The position numbers and the translations under genes were made by a program. Below are positions 33,223 through 43,748 of a DNA stretch of 64,000 bases, one piece after another. The notes under the pieces were generated by a model. It worked only from the letters and a program-made list of their open reading frames with translations. It had not been told where the DNA came from and ran no database searches. This DNA is from Orientallactaga sibirica (Eukaryota; Chordata; Mammalia; Rodentia; Dipodidae), in NCBI GenBank assembly GCA_036365145.1, contig JAEOAD010000982.1, forward strand, positions 7,962,001 to 8,026,000, written 5' to 3'. Positions within the stretch are counted from its first letter, which is position 1, and the number at the start of each line of letters is the position of its first letter.

Positions 33223-33239
33223 CCCTGGGGGCTCCATCA

Positions 33240-33760
33240 CCAACTCAAGTTGCTAATTCTATGATCAAAGGAGACAGCAGTGGGCTTCTCTTCTGCACTG
33301 GTACATCCTTTAGCAAGATGTGGACATTTTTGCAAATGGCTTTGGGGTCACCAAGGCCTTCTTGGAGATCCTGGGAGCTATCTAGTATCCTTTGATAAAC
33401 TAAATGCCTTCTTTAAAATAGTGGTAATGTTAAACAGGTGTTAAGTAATGTTGTGCTACACAACTCAAAATTCAAGTGGCTTACAATAATAAATGTTCAT
33501 TTTTCACTTCCAATCCATGGCCAGTATAGGAAGCCTATAATTTTGTAACACGTTCTTTTCCTTCTAAGACTCAGGCTGATCTGTCTCTGGAGCATTGCTG
33601 GTCTCATAGCAAAGGGAAAAACAGAAGTAGCGAATCACACAGGCTCTTACACTTTTGTTGAGAAATGAGGTACACAATTGCCACCTACATTTAATGAGCC
33701 AAATTAGTCACTGATGAACCTAACAATGGGGCAAGGTTATTAAAAAAAAAATACTAGACG
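33240..33760. other. Non-repetitive stretch
   Basis: Nothing recognised. Confidence 0.5.
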
Positions 33761-34325
33761 GGACCCTGGAGCAGATCTCACTCTGAAGTCATAGGAAGTA
33801 AGTAGCACTGGGTGACCAGGGCCCAGGTGAGCATTCCCCCTCCACCCACATGGACACCCAGCCCCTCACTTGCTGGGATTAGTCATCAGCCACACTATAA
33901 GCAGACTGCCCTCGCCAGCCAGACCTCACCCCTAACCTCTGCTGCCAGTGCCACCAGTAGGAATCCCAGATCTGATTTTACTCCCAAGCCCCTGAGCAGT
34001 GGGTAGCATGGAGGGACCAGGGCCCATGTGAGCCTCCTCCTCCCCACATGTGGTACCCAGACCCCCACTTGCCAGGAGTAAGTTTTAACAACACTACATG
34101 TGGAAATCCTTCCCATCCCTAACTCTTCCCCACCAGCCTACACCATTAATAGGAATGCCATCAATAGGAAGCCTGGAGTTGACCTAACTACAAAGTCCCA
34201 TGCAGTGACTAGCACTTGGTAAACAAGGCCCAGGAGAACTTTCCCCTATCCACCCACATATGCAACCCCTCATTCCTTGGCCTAGCCTTCCTACCTGCAT
34301 ATCTGTCAGTAGCTGATCATAGTCC
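33761..34325 (+). promoter_or_regulatory. L1 5' UTR, about three ~200-bp monomers
   Basis: Repeated anchors appear in the same order. CAGATCT is at 33772 and 33967. GACCAGGGCCCA is at about 33814 and 34015, and the related AACAAGGCCCAGGAG at about 34222. A CCACCCACAT/CCCCACATGTGG block and a CATCAGCC/AACAACACTACA block follow in each unit. Spacing is about 195-208 bases. They lie directly upstream of the L1 ORF1 remnant, like the tandem promoter monomers of murine L1. Confidence 0.7.
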
Positions 34326-34480
34326 ACAGCTTGGGCACTTGAGTACACCAGGTCTCTCAGGGTCTATACACATGAGGAGGACATTCTACACAAACCTGAA
34401 TCAAGGTTAACCAGGCCACTCAACACAGTCCCACAAGAGCTGCTATTGTTGCATTCTTAGCAAGCTAAGAGGACTATCTC
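34326..34480 (+). mobile_element. L1 5' UTR linker
   Basis: Non-repeated segment between the monomers and the ORF1 remnant, assigned by position. Confidence 0.5.
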
Positions 34481-34971
34481 GAGATGGGCAAACCCCAACA
34501 TAAAACAAATAAATGCATGACACCCAAGGCAAGATATCATTACCAAGAATGCCTAGTCTCATAATGGAAGCCTCTAATGAAAACAGAGGCAACTATAAAC
34601 ATAGAATCCCAAATGAAATTATGATAAGCATATTAAACAAACTTAATGAGGTCATAAATGAATGGGAGAATGAAATGGAAGAGAACTGAGAAAAAGAGTA
34701 AAAAGAACTCATAGAATGCAAAGATTGCTAGATGAAATGAAAGAATCAGTAAGAAAACTCAGTAGACAGCTGGATAAAACGGAAGAGAACAAAAAAAAAA
34801 AAAAAAAACTCAATAGCAGAATAAAATGGAAGAGAATCCAAAAGAACTCAATAGATGGCTGAATGAAATGGAGAAAAATCAACCAAACAATTGAAGTCAA
34901 TAGTCACTGGAATAAACTCGATGAAGACATGATCAAATGCAGGAATGAATTCTAAGAGACAAGAAAGTTAC

Positions 34972-35075
34972 AGAGGTAGGAGGATCACTGTGAGTTTGAG
35001 GCCACCCTGAGACTGCATAGTGAATTCCAGGTCAACCTGGGCTAAAGGGAGACCCAACCTAAAAAAAAAAAAAAT
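34972..35075 (+). repeat. B1-like SINE, 5'-truncated
   Basis: GAGGTAGGAGGATCACTGTG to GAGACCCAACC plus A14. Confidence 0.88.
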
Positions 35076-35285
35076 TAAACCAATAAATTAAAATGGAATT
35101 TAATAAAGAGTAGAGATCCTCAAGAAAAACATAATAAAAAACAAAAATCAAATAACTCATTTTTAAAGGCTCCCAAAAAAGCCTCACCAACAGAATATAT
35201 GTGGAAGACAGACTGCCAGAGCTCAAGGACAAGACAAAAGAAATATGCTGGGATTCTAAAATAACAAGTTCAAAAAAGGTAAAGA

Positions 35286-35496
35286 GCTGGAGAGACGGCT
35301 TACAGGTTATGGTGCTTGCTGGCAAAGCCAAAGGACCCAGGTTCAATTCCCTAGTAGCCACATAAAACCAAATGCACAGGTGGCACATGCATCTGGAGTT
35401 CATTTGCAGTGGCTACAGGGTCTGGTAGGCCCATTCTGTCTCTATCTGGCACGAGCTCTCTTTCTCCTCTCAAATAAATAAAAATATTTCTAAAAG
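35286..35496 (+). repeat. B2-like SINE
   Basis: GAGCTGGAGAGACGGCTTAC to AAATAAATAAAAATATTTC, inserted in L1 ORF1. Confidence 0.92.
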
Positions 35497-35950
35497 TGCA
35501 AACAGAACATTGAGAGAAAGTGGGATACCTTAAAAGAGCAAACATTTGGATCATGGGCTTATAAGAAGGAAAAGAACTATAGGCCAAAGACATAGACAAT
35601 ATCTTCAATAAAATTATTGAAGAAAATTTTCTTTATCTTACATAAGAAGGGTCCGTTCAGGTAGAAGAGGCACATAGAACACCAAATAGAGAGGACCGGA
35701 GAAGAAACTCCTTGGGTAACATAGTTAAAACACTAAACACAGAAAACAGAGATAGTACATAAAGCTACAAGAGAAAAATAGCTCTTAGTTACAAAGGTAA
35801 GACCATCAGAATTACCTCTGATTTTGCAATAGAAACTCTTAAAGTGAAAATGACTTGGAATGGAGTATTTCAAATTTTAAAAGACCATGGCTGCAAATCC
35901 AAAATACTTATACCCAGCAAAATTACCCCTCATAACAGAAGGTAAAGGAA

Positions 35951-36535
35951 AAACTTTCCATGATTAAAAACCCAGCTTTATGAACATATGAACACTAAGC
36001 CAGCCCTATAAATAGTGCATGGCATACTTTATAATGAAGAGATGAAAAAACATTCTGAGGAGGCTACAGGAGGGTAAAAGCAATATTCAAAACTAGAACA
36101 GAACCAGGCATGGTGGTGCACGCCTTTAATATTAGCACTTGGGAGGCAGAGGTAGGAGGATCACCATGAGTTCAAGGCCACCCTGAGAATACAGAGTGAG
36201 TTCCAGGTCAGCCTGGGCTAGAGTGAGACCCTACCTTGGGGGGAAAAAAACTATAACACTTTGTCACTATCAAATAAACAAAATAAAAGGGGGGGCTGGA
36301 GAGATGGCTTAGCGGTTATGCACTTGTCTGTGAAGCCTAAGGACTCTGGTTCAAGGCTTGATTCCCCAGGATCCACATAAGCCAGATGCAGAAGATAGCG
36401 CATGTGTCTGGAGTTCGTTTGCAGTGGCTGGAGGCCCTGGTATGCTTGTTCTCTCTATATATATCTGCCTCTTTCTCTGCGTGTTGCTCTCAAATAAACA
36501 ACAACAACAACAAAAAATGAACAGTTGGGAAAGCA
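35951..36535 (+). repeat. L1 inter-ORF sequence with B1-like and B2-like SINEs
   Basis: B1-like at 36103-36247 and B2-like (second subfamily) at 36293-36505, with L1 sequence before and after. Confidence 0.85.
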
Positions 36536-36665
36536 CATAAAGATCATTGAAACACCAAACTCCAAAGTCTTCAACTTGACAGGGATTAACTCACACCACC
36601 AAATGTAACTATGAACATCAATGGACTCAACTCCCCTCAAAAAGACACAGGTTGTAATTAAAAGC
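36536..36665 (+). mobile_element. Start of L1 ORF2
   Basis: ATGAACATCAATGGACTCAA CTCCCC followed by AAAAAGACACAGG reads as M-N-I-N-G-L-N-S-P with the KRH-type codons after it, the conserved opening of L1 ORF2. It breaks off after about 60 bases. Confidence 0.8.
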
Positions 36666-37030
36666 CTATGGCTGGGGAGCTCATAAGCCCTAGGAGGAAA
36701 ACTACTACTGTTGTGTAGCTAAATGGATACATTATGCCCACCAACCTGGCCTCTAAATACTCATGCTCATCTGTTAATGCTACCCTCACTTTTAGTTAGA
36801 GAGGCTTCTCTTTACAGATGATGGTGACCACTAGGGTGAATCACCAAAGTGCTGGGAAGTGACAGTGGAGTGTTCAGCATTAAGTAAGACATCCCTATCA
36901 AACCCTTCAAGGCTCAGGTGATGGGGAAGAATGTAAGAGTCAAAGGAAGGGAAGAAGTGCTTAAAATCTTGTCTTTAAGGCACAAAGTGGCCTTCATGAC
37001 TTCACAGTGACTGATGCAACCTACATAAAA
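36666..37030 (+). mobile_element. L1-associated 3' repeat, copy
   Basis: GCTACCCTCACTTTTAGTTA, AGAGAGGCTTCTCTTTACAG and CTTCAAGGCTCAGG parallel the copy at 4690-5030. It follows the ORF2 start directly, so most of ORF2 is missing from this element. Confidence 0.5.
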
Positions 37031-37816
37031 GGAGGGAAAAAATGATTAGGTGACATCAAAATAGAAGAGAGATTAGTTGGAACCAAGATGGGATTCAAAA
37101 GGGCTACCATGGAATGCAATGTTGGCCTGCGATGAAAGTTTTCCCTGGCTACTCTGCCCAGCTGGAGGGGCAAAATTGGAAAACCTGGAGACTGTCAGTC
37201 TCTGGTTATATTAAACTTGAACTGCAGAAGTTTGATGACTGCTGATGGTGGCTGAGTTTGCATTGTTCTAATCTCTCCTTGCTATGCCATATACCAGTTA
37301 AAAATGTTTACTCTGTGCCTTTACATGTTGAAAGTATTTAAGTTGTTTGATTTTACAGGACTCACTATCTTAAGTTGGTCAAAACCATGGGGACCTTTGA
37401 AACTGGACTGAATACAATTTACAATGTGTGATAGTTACAAATCTATTGGGGGCCAGGGACGGAATGTGGTAGTTTGGATATATGGAGCCCAATATATTCA
37501 GTGTTTTATTAGTTTGTTGTATGCATCTGCATTCACCTGGCTGGAGGTAATGTAACTGGGCAGATCTTAAGGCGTGGTGGTGGGTTTGAGATTTCATTGT
37601 AAAGATATGCAGAGTATGCCCAGCTGGAGTTCCTGAGGTATGCTGTGCTGTGTGGCTTTTCTCTCTCTCTTGCCTGGTCCTGTAAAAGACAGGCCAGCTT
37701 CTTCTGCCATTATGGAACTTCCCTTGGATCTGTAAGCTTCGATAAATAAATCCCTTCCTCCATAACTGTGCCTGGTCTGGAAGTTCATCTCAGCGAACCT
37801 GAAGCTGTCTAATACA
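37031..37816 (+). mobile_element. Partial MaLR-like element: internal 3' end plus 3' LTR
   Basis: The internal part ends in a purine-rich tract (GGGGGCCAGGGACGGAA at 37449-37465) immediately before an LTR that opens TGTGGTAGTTTGGATA (37466). The LTR carries CGATAAATAAATCCC at about 37739 and ends CTGTCTAATACA. No 5' LTR is present. The internal region shows no open coding frame. Confidence 0.75.
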
Positions 37817-38700
37817 GACCTTTTAACAAAATACAACATCCTTCCATGATTAAAACACTGGACAGACTAGGGATGGAGCGATCATATCTCAACATAATAA
37901 GTGTTGTATATGTCAGTCCTACATCATCATTAATGGGGAAAAACATGAAGCACTCCCATTAAGATCTGGAACAAGACAGGGGTGTCCACTCTCACCATAA
38001 ACATAGTACTTATTGCTGAAGCAATAAGAGAAAGAAAGAAAAGGGATACAAATTGGAAAGGAAAAAGTTAAACTAGCCCTATTTGCAAATGACAAGATTA
38101 TACATAAGTGACCTGAAAGTCTATACCAAAACAACTCCTTAGGATGATAAATTCTTTCATCAAAGTGGCAGGATATAAAATTAACACACAAAATCCAGTA
38201 ACCTTCATATATACCAATGACAAACATACAGAGAAAGAAATCAGAAAACCAGTCCCATTTGCAATAGTCACAAAAAAATTGGAATATCCCTAAGAAAGTA
38301 AAAGACATATAATGAAAGCATAATAACACTGATGAAAGAAATTGAGGAAAACATAAGAGGAAAAGACCTCCCATGCTCATAGATCAAAAGAATTCATATC
38401 GTGAAAATGGATATCCTACCAAAGGCAATATATGGATTCAGTGTAATTCCCATAAAAATTACAGCAACATCCTTCACAGAGTTAAAAATATCTTAAAATT
38501 CATATGGAAGAAAAAAAGGCCTTGGGAAGCCAAAAATATTCTCAACAAAAGGAACTACTACTGATTATATCACCATATCCGACTTCAAAATATACTACAA
38601 AACCATAGTAATAATAAATACAGCATGGCAATGGCACAAAACAAACACACAGATGAATGGAATAGAATAAAAGATCTAAGACTAAGTTCTAGTAACTACA
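37817..38700 (+). pseudogene. L1 ORF2 reverse-transcriptase remnant
   Basis: Conserved L1 RT text is readable in broken frames: [13 protein letters not shown] (about 37958-37998), LFANDKII at about 38078-38101, then [52 protein letters not shown] and DQMNGIE-like text near 38650. The catalytic pair reads A-N-D. Several stops and shifts are present. Confidence 0.88.
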
Positions 38701-39115
38701 GCTATCTGATCTTTCACCTCAACAGAACACCAGCTGAAGCCATAGAGTTATAGGGGAAATGAACAAGAGTGCTGCTTTCTCGGTGAACCTGGTACCAGTA
38801 CAAGGGCACAGGAGACAGACACAAAGAACACTCAACCCATACCAAATCAGACATCCGGAGACACAGACTCACAAAACCTCATCACTGAACTAGACCTAAA
38901 ATGAACCCAACATGGCTCAGGGAAATTCATGGAAGAGGGGGTGGAAAGATTGTTAGAGCCATGGGTTGGATCATTATACACAGAGTCATTGCCTCTCCTG
39001 CATAACTGATGGCTACCCCCATAAGGCAAGACCCACATTACCTATGGGGGGAGGACAGGGAGAAGGTTAGCAACAGTACCATCATGGCTGTATATACACT
39101 ATATACATAACTAAA
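38701..39115 (+). mobile_element. L1-associated 3' repeat, copy
   Basis: CATGGAAGAGGGGGTGGAAA and GATTGTTAGAGCCATGGG directly follow the ORF2 remnant. This is the best evidence that the repeat is an L1 3' UTR. Confidence 0.6.
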
Positions 39116-39880
39116 AAAAGGAATGATGAGTGTAACCTTTAAACTATGGAAGAATAGCCCATTCCTTTCTTTTTGCTCACCTTCATTTAAAGGTGTTTTG
39201 TTGCTAAGGAACTGCCAATATGTCTTGTGATTTACATCTTCTGCAGTATTGTTGATAGAAGTGACAAATGGGCCCCAAGATGTCATTGTGGTCTCAAATC
39301 AAAGAATAAAAAGAAAAACAACTCAAAGAAATTTAAAAAAATCAGGGTGCAATCAGCTATTTGAAATATTGCTAATAGACCAAATAAGATGGAAAATCTG
39401 TTCTAGCAATATAAAAGTCATTGGAGAATTGGACCTGAGGGATTTTAGTGAAGTGGTGGGAGCAAGTGCCAATGTAGGGAGTAGAACTGGAGAGTGAACC
39501 AAAGGCCAAAACAAGAATTTTGCTATAAAAGAGAATAGAGAAATGCAAGGTGCCAAAGGTATAAATGAGATTAAGAGATTATGGTTTTATGTTGAGAGAA
39601 ATTACTATATGTCTGTATACTGAGCAGAATGATTTAATTTAGAGGGGGAAATAACACTGTAGAAGAGAGAATGGAATTGTTAGGAGTGAGTTCAAGGAGG
39701 CAAAGGCAGATGGGATCTAATGCACTAGTGCAGGGCCTAGCTTTAGTTAGGAATGCAGACCATTCATCTGGAGCAGTTTTCAAATATGCCATTGAAGACA
39801 TTTGAAGCCAGGTAATTGTTTGTGGTGGGGAGTTCTTCTGTAAGGTATTAAAGACAGCATCCTTGGCCTTTATTCACTAA
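39116..39880. other. Non-repetitive stretch
   Basis: Nothing recognised. Short frames here lack support. Confidence 0.5.
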
Positions 39881-40162
39881 ATTTGTGGTGGTATGAATGT
39901 AAAATGTCCCACATAAAGTCATGTTACAAGACTTGATTCCCACTGTTTGGGAAGTTTATGGAACTTTTGGGAGCTACACCCTTGCTGGAGGAAGTAGGTC
40001 ACCAGGGGCAGGCATTTAGTTGTTAGTAGTCCAGATCCATTTGGTGCTTTTGTGTTTTCTACTTCTTTCCTGTTGATGTGAAAACATGACACGGTCTTCC
40101 TGCTCAGGTCTGCCATGCCTTTCCCACCAAAATGGATAGTTGTCCTCAAAATGGTAAGCTGA

Positions 40163-40350
40163 GGGCTGGAAAGATGTCTTAGTGGTCCTGCAAAGCCTAA
40201 GGACCCAGGCTCAATCCCCCAATACTCATATAAGCCAGATGCACAAGGTGGTACATGCATCTGGAGTTTGTGTGCAGTGGCTACAGGCCCTGGCATGCTC
40301 ACTCTCTATCTGCCTCTTTCTCCCCCCCCCCAAATAATAAAATATATTTT
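40163..40350 (+). repeat. B2-like SINE, shortened
   Basis: The head lacks about 15 bases (GTGGTCCTGCAAAGCCTAAG). It ends in C9 and AAATAATAAAA. Confidence 0.9.
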
Positions 40351-40365
40351 TTATTTTTTTAAATA

Positions 40366-40594
40366 TTTTTTATTTATTTATTTATTTATTTATTTGAGAG
40401 AGAGAAATACAGAAATAGGCAGGTAAAGAGAGAAATAATGGGCGCGCCAGGGCCTCCAGCCACTGCAAACGAACTCCAGATGCGTGCACCCCCTTGTGCA
40501 TCTGGCTTACGTGGGTCCTGGAGCATCGAGCTTCGAACCAGGGTCCTTAGGCTTCACAGGCAAGCGTTTAACCACTAAGCCATCTCTCCAGCCC
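40366..40594 (-). repeat. B2-like SINE, close to consensus
   Basis: Reads in reverse from the (TTTA)n tail to CTAAGCCATCTCTCCAGCCC. CpG sites are largely intact (GGGCGCGCCAGGG), suggesting a young insertion. Tail-to-tail with the SINE at 40163-40350. Confidence 0.95.
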
Positions 40595-40781
40595 TAAAAT
40601 ATTTTTTTAAAAAATGAAAGCTGAAATAAAATTTCCTTCCTTAACCGAGTTCTGGTTAGGTATTTTGTGCCAGCAATGAAAGAGTAATTTTTACAAGAGA
40701 TCAACAGTATTCCCTTCCTAGTCATGACAAACAAGTATCTCCTGCCCCCAGCATATTTTGGATAGTCAAAACTGGGTGTGA

Positions 40782-40938
40782 GGCCGGGCGTGGTGGCGCA
40801 CGCCTTTAATCCCAGCACTCGGGAGGCAGAGGTAGGAGGATCGCCGAGAGTTCGAGGCCACCCTGAGACTACATAGTTAATTCCAGGTCAGCCTGGACCA
40901 GAGTGAGACCCTACCTCACAAAAAAAAAAAAAAAAACT
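40782..40938 (+). repeat. B1-like SINE, young-looking
   Basis: GGCCGGGCGTGGTGGCGCAC to CTACCTCAC plus A18. AAACTGGGTGTG lies on both sides. Confidence 0.95.
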
Positions 40939-41365
40939 GGGTGTGGAAGGCAGGTGCTGCAACCATTTGATGATGCTGGAAAACATACTATCGTATACAG
41001 GAGAACCCCCTGAAAAGGTCACCTACTCCCAATCCACAGGGCTATGGTGGAAAAATCCTAATCTAAAGGAAGAAGAGTAGAAGGCTACAGACAATGATAT
41101 ATGGGTGCTTATAGTTCTTTCTCTTCTGACTGCTTCCATTTTTTTCTTATCAGGTTTGGGAAGGAGATATGGGAGATTTAGATAGAGAGAGAGATAGGAA
41201 ACTATGTTTTAGGGGAGATAGAGAACAAATGAAAGAAGTGGACACAATGCTGAGTTGCAGGGTTCACTGGAAAGTGGTGAATTTAAGGTGAGGAAAGAGC
41301 ATGTTTTTCCTCAGGCCAGAGGCAGAATAGAGAAAGAGTTGCATTTAAGAGATTCAGTTTTGCCA
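40939..41365. other. Non-repetitive stretch
   Basis: Purine-rich in places. Nothing recognised. Confidence 0.5.
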
Positions 41366-41374
41366 AAAGTATAA

Positions 41375-41535
41375 GGAAGTATCCAGACCTGGTGGTACAC
41401 ATTTGTAATCCCAGCATTCTGGAGACCGAAGCAGGAGGACTGGCACAAGTTCAAGGGAAGCTTGGTCTACATATCAAGTTCCAGCCCAGCAAGAGCTTCA
41501 CAGTGAGACCCTGGCTCAAAAATAAAAGTAAACCA
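41375..41535 (+). repeat. Old B1-like SINE
   Basis: CCAGACCTGGTGGTACACAT to GTGAGACCCTGGCTC plus an A-rich tail. The NPM1 retrocopy sits in or just after this tail. Confidence 0.75.
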
Positions 41536-41558
41536 AAATTAAAAAGCAAAAAAAGTAG

Positions 41559-42670
41559 GGTGTGATTCTGTCCTATGTCTTGTGTGAGGCGCCATAGTTG
41601 TCTCTCCTCCTTACACCCCAAGTGCATGCCACCCCCCATGGAAGATTCGATAGACATGAGCCCACTGAGGCCTCAGAACTACCTTTTCAGTTGGGAACTA
41701 AAGGCTGACCAAGATGATCACTTTAAGGTGGACAATGATGAAAACGAGCACCAGTTATCATTAAGAACCGTCAGTTTAAGGGCTGGGGCAAAAGATGAGC
41801 TGTGCATGGTTGAGGCAGAGGCAATGAATGATGAGGCAGTCCAATTAAAGTACCATCGGCAACTTGGAAAATGTCTGTACAACCAACGGTTTCTCTTGGG
41901 GGCTTTGAAATTGCCACCTGTGGTCTTAAGGTTGAAGTGTGGTCCAGGGCCTGTGCATATTAGTGGACAGCACTTAGTAGTTGAGGAAGATGCAGAATCA
42001 GAAGATGAACAGGAGGAGAATGTAAAACTCTTAAGTATGTCTGGAAAGTGATCTGTACCTGGAGGTGGTAACAAAGTTCCACAGAAAAAGTAAAACTTGC
42101 TGCTGATGAGGATGAACACAATGAGGATGAAGCTGAAGAAAAAGCACCAGTGAAAAAATCTATACGAGATATTCCAGGCAAAAATGCACAAAAAAAAAAT
42201 CAAACCAAAATGGAAAACACTCAAAACCCTCAACACCAAGATCAGAATGTCAAGAAGCCTTTAAAAAACAGGGAAAATTCCTAAAACACCAAAAGGACCT
42301 AGTTCTGTTGAAGACATTAAAGCAAAAATGCAAGCAAGTATAGAAAAGACACACTGACTAGTCCTGGGCACCTCTGGTAAATAAAGCCCAAAGGTGGGGA
42401 AAGAGGCAAAGGAGAAACCAATCTAGTCCAAACTGAGTGTCATCAACAATCCACACTGAAGTCTTCGATTTTAATCTCATTCCCCTTTCCAAACTCCCTT
42501 GCAGAATGGAGCCTCTTACTTAAAAAAAAAAATTTCTTTGACTTAATGTGATTCAGTGAAGCTTACTGCTTACTCCTCCTGTGCATATACCTCATCTATA
42601 ACCATGTTTTAAGTTCCTTTGTATCTACTTAGCTGCTCAATAAATGTTTGAATGAACCAAAAAAAAAAAA
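41559..42670 (+). pseudogene. NPM1P: Processed NPM1 pseudogene (B23.2-type transcript)
   Basis: Intronless copy of nucleophosmin mRNA. The NPM1-like 5' UTR is followed by the start codon at 41638 ([17 protein letters not shown]). The core domain is readable ([47 protein letters not shown]). Damage: a one-base deletion after EAMND shifts the core frame until about 41915; the Arg codon after SGK is TGA at 42049-42051; one A is lost from a run near 42085; and the second acidic tract is cut to about fifteen residues. The copy ends in SIEKTH-stop (42355-42357), not the C-terminal aromatic module. A distinct 3' UTR follows with AATAAA at 42639-42644 and a poly(A) tail ending at 42670. It cannot encode a full protein. 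Confidence 0.95.
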
Positions 42671-42759
42671 GGCAAAGAAAGTATAAGAAAGCATGAAGCA
42701 ACCAACAAGTGATAAAAATGACCAAAGAATTTGGACTGAAGAAAACAATGGGAGGAGAG

Positions 42760-43150
42760 GAGCCTCAGTCAGTAAATTGCTTGCTGTAACATTAGGACCA
42801 GAGTTCAAATCCCCTGGCACCCACATAAATGCTGGATGAACATAACCCACGTGCAATCCCAGGACTCAGAAGGTGGAGCAAAATGACTAGATTAGCTGAA
42901 TCAATAAGCTCAAGGTTCAAAAAAGAGACTGTCTCAATAAATAAGGTAGAAAGCTGTCAAGGAAAACATCCAACATGGGTGGGAGCTGGAAAGATGTCTT
43001 GGCAATTAAGGACATTTTCTTGCAAAGCCTGTTGGTCCAGGTTTAATTACCCAAATATCCACATAAGCCAGACCCAAAAGGCAGTGCAAGCATCTGGTGT
43101 TCATTTGCAGCAACAAAAGACCCTGACACACATGCAAATAAATAATTGTT
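42760..43150 (+). repeat. Old B2/B3-like and B2-like SINEs
   Basis: B3-type at about 42755-42960. B2-like at 42980-43148, shortened, lacking the (CT)n tail. Confidence 0.7.
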
Positions 43151-43152
43151 TT

Positions 43153-43300
43153 CTCAAGACAGAGTGTCACTCTAGCACAAGCTGACCTGGAATTCACGCT
43201 ATAGCCCTGGGCTGGCCTCAAACTCACAGCAATCCTTCTAGCTCAGCTTCTCAAATGCTGGGAATAAAGGTGGGTACCGCCACACACATAGGGAAAAAAA
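43153..43300 (-). repeat. B1-like SINE
   Basis: AAGACAGAGTGTCACTCTAG to AAAGGTGGGTACCGCCACAC, reverse orientation, followed by A16. Confidence 0.85.
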
Positions 43301-43397
43301 AAAAAAAACACTTTCCTTTTAAAGTAACATCCAACATCAAATTGTCCTCTAAATATTTATGTTTATGCCCATAATTTATTAGTGTTGTTCTCACTGA

Positions 43398-43530
43398 AGG
43401 GCAGGGCAGGGGAACGGGCAGGGGAACGGTCAGGGGAGGAAGAAGGGAAGGGAAGAAGGGAAAGGAAGGAGGAAGAGAAGGGAAGGAGGGAAACGAAGGA
43501 ACGAGGAGGAGGAAGGGCAGAAAGAAAGAC
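43398..43530 (+). repeat. (GGGAA)n / (GGAA)n purine tract
   Basis: About 130 bases almost purely purine on the + strand. Confidence 0.9.
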
Positions 43531-43539
43531 CCCTGACTT

Positions 43540-43748
43540 TGGGCTGAAGAGATAGCTTAGCGGTTAAGGCGTTTGCCTGCAAAGCCAAAGGATTCAGGGT
43601 CGACTCTCCAGGACCCCCATAAGCCAGATGTACAAGGTGGCGCATGTGTCTGGAGTTCATTTGCATCGTTTGCAGTGGCTGGAGGCCCTACCATGCCCAT
43701 TCTCTTTCTCTCTCTCAAATAAATAAATAAATAAAATATATTTTAAAC
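43540..43748 (+). repeat. B2-like SINE
   Basis: Complete copy. ACCCCTGACTT flanks on both sides. A short CATTTGCATCGTTTGCA repeat lies inside. Confidence 0.92.

Larger units (their letters stand above)
34481..35950 (+). pseudogene. L1 ORF1 remnant
   Basis: The 5' half is A/G-rich and encodes a degenerate coiled-coil-like stretch of repeated KEL/NRWLNEMEK-type text. At about 35785-35945 a readable frame gives YKGKTIRITSDFAIETLKVK followed by W..VFQILKDHGCKSKILIPSK. This matches the ORF1p C-terminal domain pattern (R-I-T-x-D-F, W-x-x-V, C-x-x-x-x-L-x-P-x-K). Frames are broken and two SINEs interrupt. Confidence 0.75.
39884..40694 (+). mobile_element. MaLR-like solo LTR split by an inverted SINE pair
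   Basis: The 5' part (TGTGGTGGTATGAATGT, 39884-40160) and the 3' part (GCTGAAATAAAATTTCC to about 40694) are one LTR. ATGGTAAGCTGAG before and ATGAAAGCTGAA after the SINE pair mark the insertion point. Confidence 0.78.

Noticed and set aside
37919..38380. 153-residue minus frame rich in Phe/Cys
   Set aside because: It is antisense to the L1 reverse-transcriptase remnant, whose A-rich coding strand gives Phe-rich reverse frames.
41718..42239. 173-residue minus-strand frame
   Set aside because: It is antisense to the NPM1 pseudogene. Acidic GAT/GAA codons read as Ser/Phe-rich text in reverse.
43430..43666. 78-residue minus frame ending in a Ser/Phe/Pro-rich stretch
   Set aside because: It is antisense to a B2-like SINE and a purine tract.
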